From Candidatus Gastranaerophilales bacterium (GTDB lineage: Bacteria > Cyanobacteriota > Vampirovibrionia > Gastranaerophilales > Gastranaerophilaceae), in NCBI GenBank assembly GCA_944323685.1, contig CALUTJ010000012.1, forward strand, positions 1-64,000: a stretch of 64,000 nt of DNA, written 5' to 3'. The translations under genes were made by a program, and so were the position numbers. The notes beneath the pieces were generated by a model that saw only the letters and a program-made list of their open reading frames with translations, ran no database searches and was not told the origin of the DNA. Numbering within the stretch: position 1 is the first letter of the stretch; the number at the start of each line of letters is the position of its first letter. This document shows, piece after piece, positions 33,364 through 42,198 of this stretch.

Positions 33364-34497
33364 ATGAATAAAATTAATACACTTTATCTGGTTTGTGCTT
33401 ATACTTTGATTGCTGCTTTTTTAGTATTCCTGTTTATTTTTCCCGAAACGCAGACAAAAGTTTTTTTAGGTCAGGCAAAAGATTATATGGGGGATTTTTT
33501 CAACCTTATTTATTACGCAAGAGATTTAAACCCGTATAATTTTGGAGATGTAATTGAATATTCGGGCGACAGGGTTTATCCGCCGATTGCCGGCATGTTT
33601 TTTTATTATTTTTCAAAAATCTGTCCGTATCCTGACACCGTGGCAAATCTCAGAACATACCCGCAAATCGGTCTGGCAATAAGCACGTGCTTTTTTAGCG
33701 TGTGCACCTTTGTGATGTTTTATATTTTTGAAAAAGTGTCTGATTTTAAAAACAAATTCTGGATTCTTTTGTCGCTTGCTTTATCAGGTTTGTTTATGTT
33801 TTCGCTCGAAAGAGGAAACCTTATAATTTTAACTGTAATTTTTGTCAGTCTGTTTTTATTTAAAGACAAATTAAAGCTCAATGACAATACGGCAATACTT
33901 GCGCTGGCAGGTGCAACCGTGTTAAAAATCATACCGGGGTTATTGTCTCTAACATATTTGTATAAAAAACAATATAAAAACTTTTTTAAATTTTTATTAT
34001 GTTTTGCAGCATTGTTTTTTGTACCGTTTTTGTTTATAAAAGGCGGGTTTCAAAATCTGTTTATATTTTTAGGCAATTTAAACGAAACCAAGGGCGCATA
34101 TACCTATTTTTCTCTGGCAAATTTCCCTTTTGATATAAAAATTGCAATGGTATTTGTTGTCACTGCCCTTATAGTCGCGGTCATATCGCTGGTTTTAAAT
34201 TACAAAGTTAAAGACGAATTTGAACAAATAACCTCTCTTGTGCTTTCCGTATATTTTTTGTTTACCAACAACGGTACTTATGTACTTTTATTGTTGTTTC
34301 CGTGCTTTATTTTGTTTATGAATAAAAAAGTTTTTAAAAAACTTGATTATCTCTATCTTGCGTGTTTTCTTGTGATGTTCAATCCTTTGCAAATAATGCT
34401 CGGAGAGATTTATTTAAACAAAACCCTGATAAAGGTATTTGCCTTTATATTTCTGCTGGCATTAACATTAAATAATATGTCCGAGAAAAATTCGTGA
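33364..34497 (+). CDS. GT87-like polytopic membrane glycosyltransferase; C-terminus rewritten by a repeat
   Basis: A 377-residue protein with about nine membrane helices. An early periplasmic loop contains GDFFNLIYYARDLNPYNFGD and RVYPPIAGMFFYY, the D...YPP pattern seen in GT87/DUF2029 polyprenyl-phosphate-sugar mannosyltransferases. The final residues MSEKNS and the stop codon are encoded by repeat copy E. If the repeat and one copy of its 12-bp flanking duplication are removed, the frame continues for another 14 codons to NNINVCKNHKKINNNL and a stop at 34701-34703. The original tail was therefore probably longer and basic. The gene likely remains functional because only the extreme end changed. 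Confidence 0.72.
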   Translation: MNKINTLYLVCAYTLIAAFLVFLFIFPETQTKVFLGQAKDYMGDFFNLIYYARDLNPYNFGDVIEYSGDRVYPPIAGMFFYYFSKICPYPDTVANLRTYPQIGLAISTCFFSVCTFVMFYIFEKVSDFKNKFWILLSLALSGLFMFSLERGNLIILTVIFVSLFLFKDKLKLNDNTAILALAGATVLKIIPGLLSLTYLYKKQYKNFFKFLLCFAALFFVPFLFIKGGFQNLFIFLGNLNETKGAYTYFSLANFPFDIKIAMVFVVTALIVAVISLVLNYKVKDEFEQITSLVLSVYFLFTNNGTYVLLLLFPCFILFMNKKVFKKLDYLYLACFLVMFNPLQIMLGEIYLNKTLIKVFAFIFLLALTLNNMSEKNS

Positions 34498-34660
34498 TAA
34501 GGAGCAAAGCAACGTGAACGAATTTTTGGAGTGGCACATTGTTCACATAGTGAAGCCATTTTTCAGGATTCACCACAGTTCAGCCGAAAAAGAAGGCAAA
34601 GGTGAGCAGTGACGGCTCGAAGGCTCGAGGCGGCAACTGCGACACTAGATTAAATAATAT
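34467..34660 (+). repeat. Dispersed structured repeat, copy E (long form) with 12-bp flanking direct repeats
   Basis: The core at 34479-34652 begins GTCCGAG and ends CTAGATTA. The long-form insert (about 56 bp with hairpin GTGAAGCC...GGATTCAC, one mismatch) replaces an A between CACATTG and AAAGGTGAGC of short copies. ATTAAATAATAT occurs immediately left (34467-34478) and at the right end (34649-34660), as expected of a target-site duplication; the first four bases also match the usual element end. The insert shifts the leader ORF, which then ends early. Confidence 0.88.
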
Positions 34661-34717
34661 AAATGTGTGTAAAAATCACAAAAAAATTAACAATAACTTA
34701 TAAATTTTACCTATTTT

Positions 34718-34747
34718 TTGGTATTTTTAACTAAAAAATGGTAGAAT
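34718..34747 (+). promoter_or_regulatory. Probable ilvB promoter
   Basis: TTGGTA (34718-34723) and TAGAAT (34742-34747) with an 18-bp spacer, about 40 bp before the ilvB ATG. TTTTGGAG provides the ribosome binding site. No leader peptide rich in Leu, Val or Ile is seen. Confidence 0.5.
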
Positions 34748-34786
34748 ATTGAAAAAACATTATTATTTTGGAGTAAAAACTAAAAC

Positions 34787-36529
34787 ATGAGCGGTACTGA
34801 AACTCAACAGCAAACAAAAACTAATATATTAACAGGGGCACAGATTTTTCTGGAATGTTTAAAAAAAGAAGGTGTAAAAGAAATTTTCGGCTACCCCGGC
34901 GGTGTAATCCTTTCTATATATGAAGCTTTATATAATGATAAAGATATCAAACATTACCTTGTAAGACATGAACAGGCAGCTGTCCACGCGGCGGAAGGCT
35001 ACGCGCGTGTTACGGGCAAACCGGGGGTTGTGCTTGTAACCTCAGGCCCCGGCGCAACAAACTGCATAACGGGTATTGCAAATGCCTACTACGATGGTTA
35101 TCCCATAGTTGTATTTACGGGGCAGGTAGGCGTAAACCAGATAGGCAACGATGCTTTTCAGGAGGCCGATATTATCGGTATAACCCGTTCCTGCTGCAAA
35201 CATAACTATCTTGTCAAAGACGTAAAAGATTTACCGCGAATCATAAAAGAGGCTTTTCATATAGCCACAACAGGCAAACCTGGCCCTGTTGTCGTTGACA
35301 TGCCGAAAGATATTCTAACGGCATCAACTGATTTTATCTGGCCCGAAAATATTAAATTACCGGGGTATAATCCTAATTACAACGGACACCCGAAACAAAC
35401 AACAAAGGCTCTTGAGCTGCTTTGTGATGCAGAAAGACCCGTCATCATCGCAGGCGGCGGAATTGTTGCCTCAGAGGCCATGGAGGAACTGAAACAACTT
35501 GCTGACAAATTGCATGTTCCGGTCACAAATACTTTAATGGCAAAAGGTGTTTTCCCCGAAACTGACGAAAAATCACTGGGCATGCTCGGTATGCACGGAA
35601 ATTTCTGGGCAAACCACGCCGTTACAAACTGCGATGTGCTTTTTGCAATAGGTACACGCTTTAATGACAGAATAACAGGCTGCCTCAAGCGTTTTGCAAG
35701 AGATGCACAGATTATACACGTTGATATTGACCCCTGCTCCATAAACAAAAACGTTAAGGTCGATATCCCGATTATAGGTGACGCCAAAAATGTTTTAAAA
35801 GCGATGCTCGAGGAGTTTAACAACAACAATCCCGAAATCCACTACGAGGTTAAACAGTCTTGGCTTGAACAAATCAATGAGTGGAAAAACAAACGACCCA
35901 AAATAGAACAAAACACTGACAAATTGAGTTCTATTACCGTCATACAAAAAATTTACGAATACACAAAAGACTTTGACCCCATAGTCACAACAGAAGTAGG
36001 CCAGCACCAGATGTGGACGGCACAGCTGTGGAAATGCGATAAACCAAGACGTTTTGTCACTTCTGGCGGTTTAGGCACAATGGGGTTTGGCTTCCCCGCA
36101 GCCATGGGTATAGCCGTAGCCGACAAAGACCGTCTGGTTTTAAACATCGCGGGTGACGGCAGTATCCAGATGAATATTCAGGAGCTTGCAACCTGCGTAC
36201 AGTACAATTTGCCGGTTATAAACATAATTATCGACAACGGATATCTGGGTATGGTGCGCCAATGGCAGGAAAAGCTCTACCACAAGCACTATTCCGAAAC
36301 CAGAATCACGGGGCCTGATTTTGTAAAGGTAGCTGAAGCTTACGGCGCCAGAGGTTTCAGAATTACAAAAGAAGAAGAGATTATTCCTGTCTTGCAGCAG
36401 GCTATTGACTGCAAACAACCGGTATTTATCGATGTTGTTGTTGATGAGTACGAAATGGTTTACCCGTGGGTATTAGCAGGGAACCCGATAAACAAAATGC
36501 TCATGTCAAACAACTGTCCGATTAATTAA
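34787..36529 (+). CDS. ilvB: Acetolactate synthase large subunit
   Basis: A 580-residue thiamine-diphosphate enzyme for the first common step of branched-chain amino acid synthesis. FGYPGGVILSIYEAL with the catalytic glutamate in RHEQAAVHAAEGYAR, SGPGATN, the FAD region IGTRFNDRITG, and the ThDP motif GDGSIQMNIQELAT...NGYLGMVRQWQ are all present. Length is typical. ilvN follows 19 bp later. Confidence 0.95.
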   Translation: MSGTETQQQTKTNILTGAQIFLECLKKEGVKEIFGYPGGVILSIYEALYNDKDIKHYLVRHEQAAVHAAEGYARVTGKPGVVLVTSGPGATNCITGIANAYYDGYPIVVFTGQVGVNQIGNDAFQEADIIGITRSCCKHNYLVKDVKDLPRIIKEAFHIATTGKPGPVVVDMPKDILTASTDFIWPENIKLPGYNPNYNGHPKQTTKALELLCDAERPVIIAGGGIVASEAMEELKQLADKLHVPVTNTLMAKGVFPETDEKSLGMLGMHGNFWANHAVTNCDVLFAIGTRFNDRITGCLKRFARDAQIIHVDIDPCSINKNVKVDIPIIGDAKNVLKAMLEEFNNNNPEIHYEVKQSWLEQINEWKNKRPKIEQNTDKLSSITVIQKIYEYTKDFDPIVTTEVGQHQMWTAQLWKCDKPRRFVTSGGLGTMGFGFPAAMGIAVADKDRLVLNIAGDGSIQMNIQELATCVQYNLPVINIIIDNGYLGMVRQWQEKLYHKHYSETRITGPDFVKVAEAYGARGFRITKEEEIIPVLQQAIDCKQPVFIDVVVDEYEMVYPWVLAGNPINKMLMSNNCPIN

Positions 36530-36548
36530 TTTATCAAGGATTTTTAAG

Positions 36549-37073
36549 ATGAATAACAACAATAATAATAAAAACCATGTAATTTCCGTTCTCGTAAAAG
36601 ACGAGGCAGGTATAGTATCACGCGTAAGCGGCTTATTCTCGGGCAGAGGCTACAGTATAGAAAGCATAACGGCAGCCCAGACAAGTGAAAAAGGCTACGC
36701 CAGAATTACCATAGAAACCTCGGGCGGGGATGAAAACGTTATTGAGCAGATAACAAAACAGCTTAACAGACTTATCCCCGTACTAAAAGTTGTTGATTTA
36801 GGCGATGTGGAATCTATCGAACGCGAGTTGATTTTGTGCAAGGTTATTGCCAAAGACGAAGACAGGTCGGAAATTTTAAGAATTGCCGAAATTTTTAACG
36901 CAAAAATTATTGATGTTACACAAAGAACCTATACCCTCGAGGCAATAGGAGATGAAAGACAAATCCGTTCTCTCATTGAACTTTTAAGACCCATAGGCAT
37001 TAAAGAACTCGTCCGTTCGGGTAAAGTCGGCATAACCCGTTCCAACCAGTTTACGAGTACAAAAACAGAGTAG
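36549..37073 (+). CDS. ilvN: Acetolactate synthase small (regulatory) subunit
   Basis: A 174-residue regulatory subunit. The N-terminal ACT domain (HVISVLVKDEAGIVSRVSGLFSGRGYSIESITAAQTSEKGYARITI) is the valine-binding part; the C-terminal domain (ELILCKVIAKDEDRSEILRIAEIFNAKIIDV) is as in IlvN/IlvH. It activates IlvB and confers feedback inhibition. It is 5 bp from the next gene, so the operon continues. Confidence 0.95.
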   Translation: MNNNNNNKNHVISVLVKDEAGIVSRVSGLFSGRGYSIESITAAQTSEKGYARITIETSGGDENVIEQITKQLNRLIPVLKVVDLGDVESIERELILCKVIAKDEDRSEILRIAEIFNAKIIDVTQRTYTLEAIGDERQIRSLIELLRPIGIKELVRSGKVGITRSNQFTSTKTE

Positions 37074-37078
37074 CCGTT

Positions 37079-38458
37079 ATGCAGCAGATAGCGTTTATTC
37101 CCATAGATAACAGACCTGTATGCTATACTTTGCCGCAGCAAATTGCCGCAATGGACAAAAATATACATCTGTATCTGCCTGACCGAAATTTGCTGGGAGA
37201 TTTAACAAAGCAGGCTGATATTGACGGAATTTTAAACTGGCTGGAAAATTTACACGAGGTAGACAAAGTAATAGTTTCGCTCGATACTATCGCCTACGGC
37301 GGTCTTGTACCTTCAAGAAGATGCAGCGATACTTTTGAACAAATCGTCGAACGTATTGAAAAATTTAAAAACATCTTAAACAAAAAACATTCCGAAGTAT
37401 ACGCTTTCTCAAGCATAATGCGGATTTCCAACAACAATTGCAACGAGGAAGAAAAAGAGTACTGGAACCTTTACGGCAAAAAAATCTTCAAATACTCTTT
37501 TGATTACCACAAAAACGGGTTTGCAAACACCGATGTTCCGCCCGATATTCTTGATGATTACTTGAAAACAAGAAACAGAAACTTTGACATCAATAAACTG
37601 TATATAAAATGGTCGGAAGAACATTTTTTTAACACGCTTGTCTTTTCAAAAGACGATTGTGCCGAATTTGGCTTAAACGTAACGGAAGCAAAGGTTTTGA
37701 ACGTAAACATCCTCGCTCACAAACTCAATGCACTGATAAAAACCGGTGCCGATGAAATTCCGCTGACTCTTCTGGCGCGTGCCGTATCAGAAAACAAACA
37801 CATAAAAATTGCCCCTGTTTTTACGCAAAAAGATTACATTAACAATATTTCAAGATATGAAGACGTTCCAGTATACGAATCCGTAAAAGGCCAAATTGAA
37901 CTGGCAGGCTGCGAAATCTGTGACAACACTGACGATGCGGATATTGTTATGCTTGTAAACAACTTTAAAAATGAACAGGGCGAGCTTGTTATGGGTGTTG
38001 ATGTTGAAGGGTTTGACTCAGAATTTGAACTCCCGAAAAAGCCTTATCTTGTTGTCGATATCTTAAACGCAAACGGGGCTGACAATGCCTTTGTAAAACG
38101 ACTTCTGGAAAAAGAAATTGATTGGAACAATTTTCTCGGATACGCGGGCTGGAACACAACAGGCAACTCTTTAGGCAGTGCTCTTTGCTGTGCAATTGTC
38201 AAATATCTTGCGCAAAATCCGGATATCAATGCTTTCAAAAAAGTTCAAACAGTGCGTTTTCTTGACGATTGGGCTTATCAGGCAAACGTAAGAAAAATTC
38301 TTAAATCACATTTAAAAGAAATAAACATTGAAGAACTTGAAAACGAAATGAAACCTTATGAAGGATTTTTAAAAGAAAAATTTGATGTACAATTTTCACG
38401 GGTAAATTATTCTTATCCGTGGAACAGATTTTTTGAAATAGAGGCGGATTTATTATGA
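37079..38458 (+). CDS. DUF4127 family protein
   Basis: A 459-residue protein of the DUF4127 family, recognised by FIPIDNRPVCYTLPQQIA at the N-terminus and VSLDTIAYGGLVPSRR, then FLGYAGWNTTGNSLGSALCCAI towards the C-terminus. The conserved Asp and Arg residues in the first motif suggest an enzyme, but the biochemical activity is not known to me. It starts 5 bp after ilvN and overlaps the next peptidase gene by 4 bp (ATGA), so it is co-transcribed with both. Confidence 0.85.
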   Translation: MQQIAFIPIDNRPVCYTLPQQIAAMDKNIHLYLPDRNLLGDLTKQADIDGILNWLENLHEVDKVIVSLDTIAYGGLVPSRRCSDTFEQIVERIEKFKNILNKKHSEVYAFSSIMRISNNNCNEEEKEYWNLYGKKIFKYSFDYHKNGFANTDVPPDILDDYLKTRNRNFDINKLYIKWSEEHFFNTLVFSKDDCAEFGLNVTEAKVLNVNILAHKLNALIKTGADEIPLTLLARAVSENKHIKIAPVFTQKDYINNISRYEDVPVYESVKGQIELAGCEICDNTDDADIVMLVNNFKNEQGELVMGVDVEGFDSEFELPKKPYLVVDILNANGADNAFVKRLLEKEIDWNNFLGYAGWNTTGNSLGSALCCAIVKYLAQNPDINAFKKVQTVRFLDDWAYQANVRKILKSHLKEINIEELENEMKPYEGFLKEKFDVQFSRVNYSYPWNRFFEIEADLL

Positions 38459-39714
38459 CTAAAGATATTACTGAACTGAGAAAAGAAAACGAGTTGATAG
38501 ATTTATTCTGCACACTTGCGGAGATTCCTTCTCCGTCAGGCGAAGAGGATAAGGTTTCGGCAAAAATTGTTGAAATTTTGACAAAAGCAGGTATTGACGC
38601 AAAAGAAGACCATTTTAAAAACGTCAGAGCAAAAATTCCCGCAACAAACCCGAATAAAAAACCGCTTCTTCTGTCAGCGCACATGGACGTTGTCGGTGAC
38701 GCTTCTCCGGTAAACATGAGGATTTCGGCTGACGGCAAATTTATTGAAACCGATAAATCAAGACCGTTAGGCGCAGATGACAAAGTAGGCGATGCAGCAG
38801 CGATTTATCTTGCGCTGAATCTTGCCAAAAATCCCGATATGGTTCAAGGCGGACACGGCGGGCTGGAACTTGTTTTCACAAAAGACGAAGAACAGAATAT
38901 GACCGGAATCCACAACGTAAAATTTGATGAGATAGATTCAGAGTATGTTCTGGTACTTGATGCGGACAAACTCGGACAGATTCAAATTTCGGGTGCAAGC
39001 TATACAAACGGAACACTTACCGTTACCACGCCTAAAGGCGGACATTCCGGTATTGATATAGGTGATAAAACAAGATTAAACGCCGTAAAACTGATAGGCG
39101 AACTCGTTAATGAAATCCCTCAGGGAGAATACAAGCGCGATGAATACGGCACGGTTACTTCAATCAACATCGGCTGTATAGTCGGCGGCGGGGTTGAACC
39201 GGTTATACAAAAAATTGCACAAAAAGGAATCAATGCCGACAGCTACATAGAATACGTTGCTGACAACTGTTTGACTAACATAATCAACACAAAAGCCATG
39301 GCGAAATATTCCATAAGAAGCTCCGAAGAAGCCAATGAACAACAGCTTATAAACTATATCAAACAAATTACAGAAAACTTTAACAAAAAATATGAGGGTC
39401 TCGCACACGCGGAATTTGTTGCACAATCAAAAATGAAAGCGTTTGAAAAATCCGGAGATGAAACAATTCAAAAAATTTGTGTGCAGGCCTGCGAAAATAT
39501 CGGCATAAAAGGCGATGTTTCTTCCTTCCATGCCGGTGCGGAAACCCATATTTACGCACACGAAAAAAACAAACACGGTCAGGTCTTAAAACCGTATCTG
39601 CTCGGGCTTGCTGATATTTATAACATGCATTCAAGCGATGAGATGGTTAATATAGAATCTTTCTTAAAAGGGTATGAATTTTTGAAAGAATCTTTTATAA
39701 TTTTCAATAAATAA
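38455..39714 (+). CDS. M20-family metallopeptidase (PepT-like)
   Basis: A 419-residue cytoplasmic zinc peptidase. Metal ligands are visible: H76-M-D78 in LLSAHMDVVG, D108 in PLGADDKVG, the catalytic/ligand pair E145-E146 in FTKDEEQ, D171 and a C-terminal histidine in the SFHAGAETH or NMHSSDE stretch. A lid domain (TPKGGHSGIDIGDKTRLNAVKL) is present, as in PepT/PepV-type tripeptidases and dipeptidases. Translation is coupled to DUF4127 through ATGA. Confidence 0.87.
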   Translation: MTKDITELRKENELIDLFCTLAEIPSPSGEEDKVSAKIVEILTKAGIDAKEDHFKNVRAKIPATNPNKKPLLLSAHMDVVGDASPVNMRISADGKFIETDKSRPLGADDKVGDAAAIYLALNLAKNPDMVQGGHGGLELVFTKDEEQNMTGIHNVKFDEIDSEYVLVLDADKLGQIQISGASYTNGTLTVTTPKGGHSGIDIGDKTRLNAVKLIGELVNEIPQGEYKRDEYGTVTSINIGCIVGGGVEPVIQKIAQKGINADSYIEYVADNCLTNIINTKAMAKYSIRSSEEANEQQLINYIKQITENFNKKYEGLAHAEFVAQSKMKAFEKSGDETIQKICVQACENIGIKGDVSSFHAGAETHIYAHEKNKHGQVLKPYLLGLADIYNMHSSDEMVNIESFLKGYEFLKESFIIFNK

Positions 39715-39723
39715 GGAGCTGCT

Positions 39724-40140
39724 ATGAAAAAAACATCATTACTATTAGTCCCTGTCCTTGCCGCAGTTTGTGCAATACCGGCTTTTTGTGCTGCGGATAT
39801 GAACAAAAATAAACTTGAAGACAGCATAAGAGATTGCAGATATTTTAAAACATCATCTTTTATCAACAGAGATAATGAAAGTGTTAAGTATGTTGAAAAG
39901 ATTCAGGGTTACGTCAACGGAAAATGCAGATATATTACTGAATTTCACTACAAGAGCGGCAAAGCCGAAGGCAAAATCTGTGATTTGGATAACGACCAGC
40001 GTATGGCCCTGTACAGAGCAAAAATGAATACAAATACAAATACAAATGATATGATTTATGTCCGTTGCGAAAGTTACAATCTTGTGAACAACAACTGGGT
40101 TAAAAACGATAAAGGAGCAACCCTCGGCATACGTCGTTAA
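39724..40140 (+). CDS. Secreted hypothetical protein
   Basis: A 138-residue protein with a clear Sec signal peptide (MKKTSLLLVPVLAAVCAIPAFCA, cleavage probably after AFCA). The mature part has four cysteines (RDCRYF, GKCRY, KICDL, RCESY), which could form two disulfides, and no recognised domain. AAGGAGCTGCT precedes the ATG. It follows the peptidase by 9 bp and ends the ilvB operon. Confidence 0.78.
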   Translation: MKKTSLLLVPVLAAVCAIPAFCAADMNKNKLEDSIRDCRYFKTSSFINRDNESVKYVEKIQGYVNGKCRYITEFHYKSGKAEGKICDLDNDQRMALYRAKMNTNTNTNDMIYVRCESYNLVNNNWVKNDKGATLGIRR

Positions 40141-40206
40141 AATACAAAAAATTAAACAAATTGCCCCGTATTAATATTTTTAGTAGAATTGTATACAGCT
40201 AAAATT

Positions 40207-40326
40207 GTCCGAGAAAAATTCGTGATAAGGAGCAAAGCGACGTGAACGAATTTTTGGAGTGTCACATTGAAAAGGTGAGCAGTGACGGCTCGAAGGCTCG
40301 AGGCGGCAACTGCGACACTAGATTAG
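40207..40326 (+). repeat. Dispersed structured repeat, copy F (short form)
   Basis: The best-preserved short copy: GTCCGAGAAAAATTCG, AAGGAGC box, GTG at 40242, CTCGA-AGGC-TCGAG hairpin, GTGTC...GACAC pairing and the CTAGATTAGA end. Its leader ORF has no stop and continues in frame into the methyltransferase gene, adding 35 codons. The right end is 20 bp before that gene's own TTG start. Confidence 0.93.
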
Positions 40327-40346
40327 AATATATACGGGGTAATTTT

Positions 40347-41435
40347 TTGAACACATTAACTCTTAAAGCTACTGCTGTTGGCAGTTTGCCGTATAAAAAT
40401 CCTAAAGAAGCAATAGATTTGATTTTTGACGAATTTAAGGAAATCCCTTTCTGGCCGCAGTTGTCAGGTGTTAATAAACACGAAGAAATGACCGTGCAAT
40501 ATATTCAGGGTATTCCTGGCATTGTCTATGACGAAGCCAATTGCAAATACTATTATGACGCCCAGTCTGACGAATTTTTTGAAGCGCTGGAAGAATTTTT
40601 TATGGACTATGAAGCCATAATAAACGAAAAAGATTTTACAAACCTCGATAAATACGCAATAACACAGCCTTATACATCGGCAATCCCTCTATATTTGGAA
40701 AAATTTAAACAGGGCGGGTATAATTTTGCAAAATGCCATATAATAGGGCCTTTCACGTGGGGCACCAGCCTTTGCGATGAAAATAATCTTTGTGCCTTTT
40801 ATGACGAAACTTACAGAGAAGTTTTGATAAAAGGCCTGACCCTTAAAGCCGTCTGGCAGATTCAACAAATTAAAAAAGCAAATCCAAAAGCAGTTACCAT
40901 AATGTTTATGGACGACCCCGTTATGTCACAATTCGGCACCTCGGCATTTATTACCGTAAAAAAAGAAGAAGTAACTGCCGCCATAAAAGACATATCAGAG
41001 GTAATAAAAGATTTCGGAGCGCTCAGCGCCGTCCACTGCTGCGGAAAATCAGACTGGTCCGTACTTATAGATGCAGGCGTAAATATCATCAACTTTGATG
41101 CATTTGCTTATTCAAAAAGCCTCGGGGCTTATGCCGGTGAAATGGAAAAATTTCTTAAAAACGGCGGATACATCGCCTGGGGAATTGTTCCGACACTTGA
41201 TAAAGACGCGCTTGAAAAAACCGGCCTTGAAGAATTATGCAACAAATACGAAAACGCCGTGGACGACCTTGTTAAAAGGTCTAAAGGCAAAATTGACAGA
41301 GAACTTGTTATCAAACAGAGCTTTTTTACCCCCTCGTGCGGTGCGGGGTCTTTGCCGATGAACCTTGCACAAAAGGCAATGAAGCTTGTTAACGACCTGT
41401 CAGACGCTATGAAATCAAAATACGGGGAGAATTAA
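40347..41435 (+). CDS. MetE/UROD-superfamily methyltransferase-like protein
   Basis: A 362-residue protein of the cobalamin-independent methionine synthase / uroporphyrinogen decarboxylase superfamily, about the size of a single MetE catalytic domain. KATAVGSLPYKNPKEAIDLI at the start, IGPFTWGTSL in the middle, and probable zinc ligands H-C-C in VHCCGKSDW and a late cysteine in FTPSCGAGSLP fit MetE-type or corrinoid-dependent (MtaA, CmuA, core-MetE) methyltransferases. The start is taken as TTG 40347 after CGGGGT; initiation at GTG 40242 inside repeat F would add 35 residues. It overlaps the CooC-like gene by one base. Confidence 0.75.
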   Translation: MNTLTLKATAVGSLPYKNPKEAIDLIFDEFKEIPFWPQLSGVNKHEEMTVQYIQGIPGIVYDEANCKYYYDAQSDEFFEALEEFFMDYEAIINEKDFTNLDKYAITQPYTSAIPLYLEKFKQGGYNFAKCHIIGPFTWGTSLCDENNLCAFYDETYREVLIKGLTLKAVWQIQQIKKANPKAVTIMFMDDPVMSQFGTSAFITVKKEEVTAAIKDISEVIKDFGALSAVHCCGKSDWSVLIDAGVNIINFDAFAYSKSLGAYAGEMEKFLKNGGYIAWGIVPTLDKDALEKTGLEELCNKYENAVDDLVKRSKGKIDRELVIKQSFFTPSCGAGSLPMNLAQKAMKLVNDLSDAMKSKYGEN

Positions 41436-42184
41436 TGACATTATCAATTGCAATTACAGGTAAAAGCGGAAGCGGTAAAACAACAATAACCAAAAATTTT
41501 GTAAAAGTGCTGAAAGAAACGTACCCCGACAAATCTATCCTGCTTTTTGATAATGACCTTTCAACAGAGCTTGCCCACAGCTACGGCAGAGATGTGAGAA
41601 ATACCATATACGGTATCAGAAGCGGCAAACATGAATACAAAACAGGTATTCCGTCACGCATGACAAAACAGGAATACATTGAATGGGCGCTTGAAGATAT
41701 CATTGTAGAAATAGAAGAAAACGTTGATTTAATCGTATCCTGGCTTGTTCCGTCAAAAGATTGCCGCTGTCCGATAACGGGACAAATCACTTATGCCGTA
41801 AAAAAACTTATCGACAGATATGATATAGTTGTTTTTGATTGCGAATTTGATTTAAAATATCTTCATCAGCTCGTCGATATTCCTATGGACGTAACCCTGA
41901 TTATCGCAAGACCAACGGAAGAATCCGTATTTCTTGCGCAGAGAATAGAAGAGTTCTCGGCAAAATATGCGGCAGGCGGGCAGATGGCGCTTGTGTTGAA
42001 CAACGTAAATAACGAAGAGCACAGTAAAGTCCACGAGTATTTGGAAAAATACGGGCTTGAAGTCCTCGGTGTAATACCGGAAGACAAAAATTTGATTCAA
42101 CACTCCATTGATAAAAACTCTCAAATAGTGGAAGATGCGCTTAAAGGCTTCTTTTTCAGGCTCAATCTTCCCCAATCCAGATAA
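41435..42184 (+). CDS. CooC-like deviant Walker A ATPase
   Basis: A 249-residue SIMIBI-class P-loop ATPase. The N-terminus has TGKSGSGKTTIT (deviant Walker A with the extra signature lysine), then LLFDNDLST, a C-x-C motif in SKDCRCPITGQ (about residues 110-118), VVFDCEFDLKYL and VLNNVNNEEHSK. CooC, which loads nickel into CO dehydrogenase, has the same fold and a C-x-C metal site; MinD/ParA relatives do not. No CODH gene is in the window. The gene sits between the MetE-like gene (one-base overlap) and folD (14 bp), so a role in metal or corrinoid handling for one-carbon metabolism is inferred. Confidence 0.75.
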   Translation: MTLSIAITGKSGSGKTTITKNFVKVLKETYPDKSILLFDNDLSTELAHSYGRDVRNTIYGIRSGKHEYKTGIPSRMTKQEYIEWALEDIIVEIEENVDLIVSWLVPSKDCRCPITGQITYAVKKLIDRYDIVVFDCEFDLKYLHQLVDIPMDVTLIIARPTEESVFLAQRIEEFSAKYAAGGQMALVLNNVNNEEHSKVHEYLEKYGLEVLGVIPEDKNLIQHSIDKNSQIVEDALKGFFFRLNLPQSR

Positions 42185-42198
42185 AAACGGGAATAATT

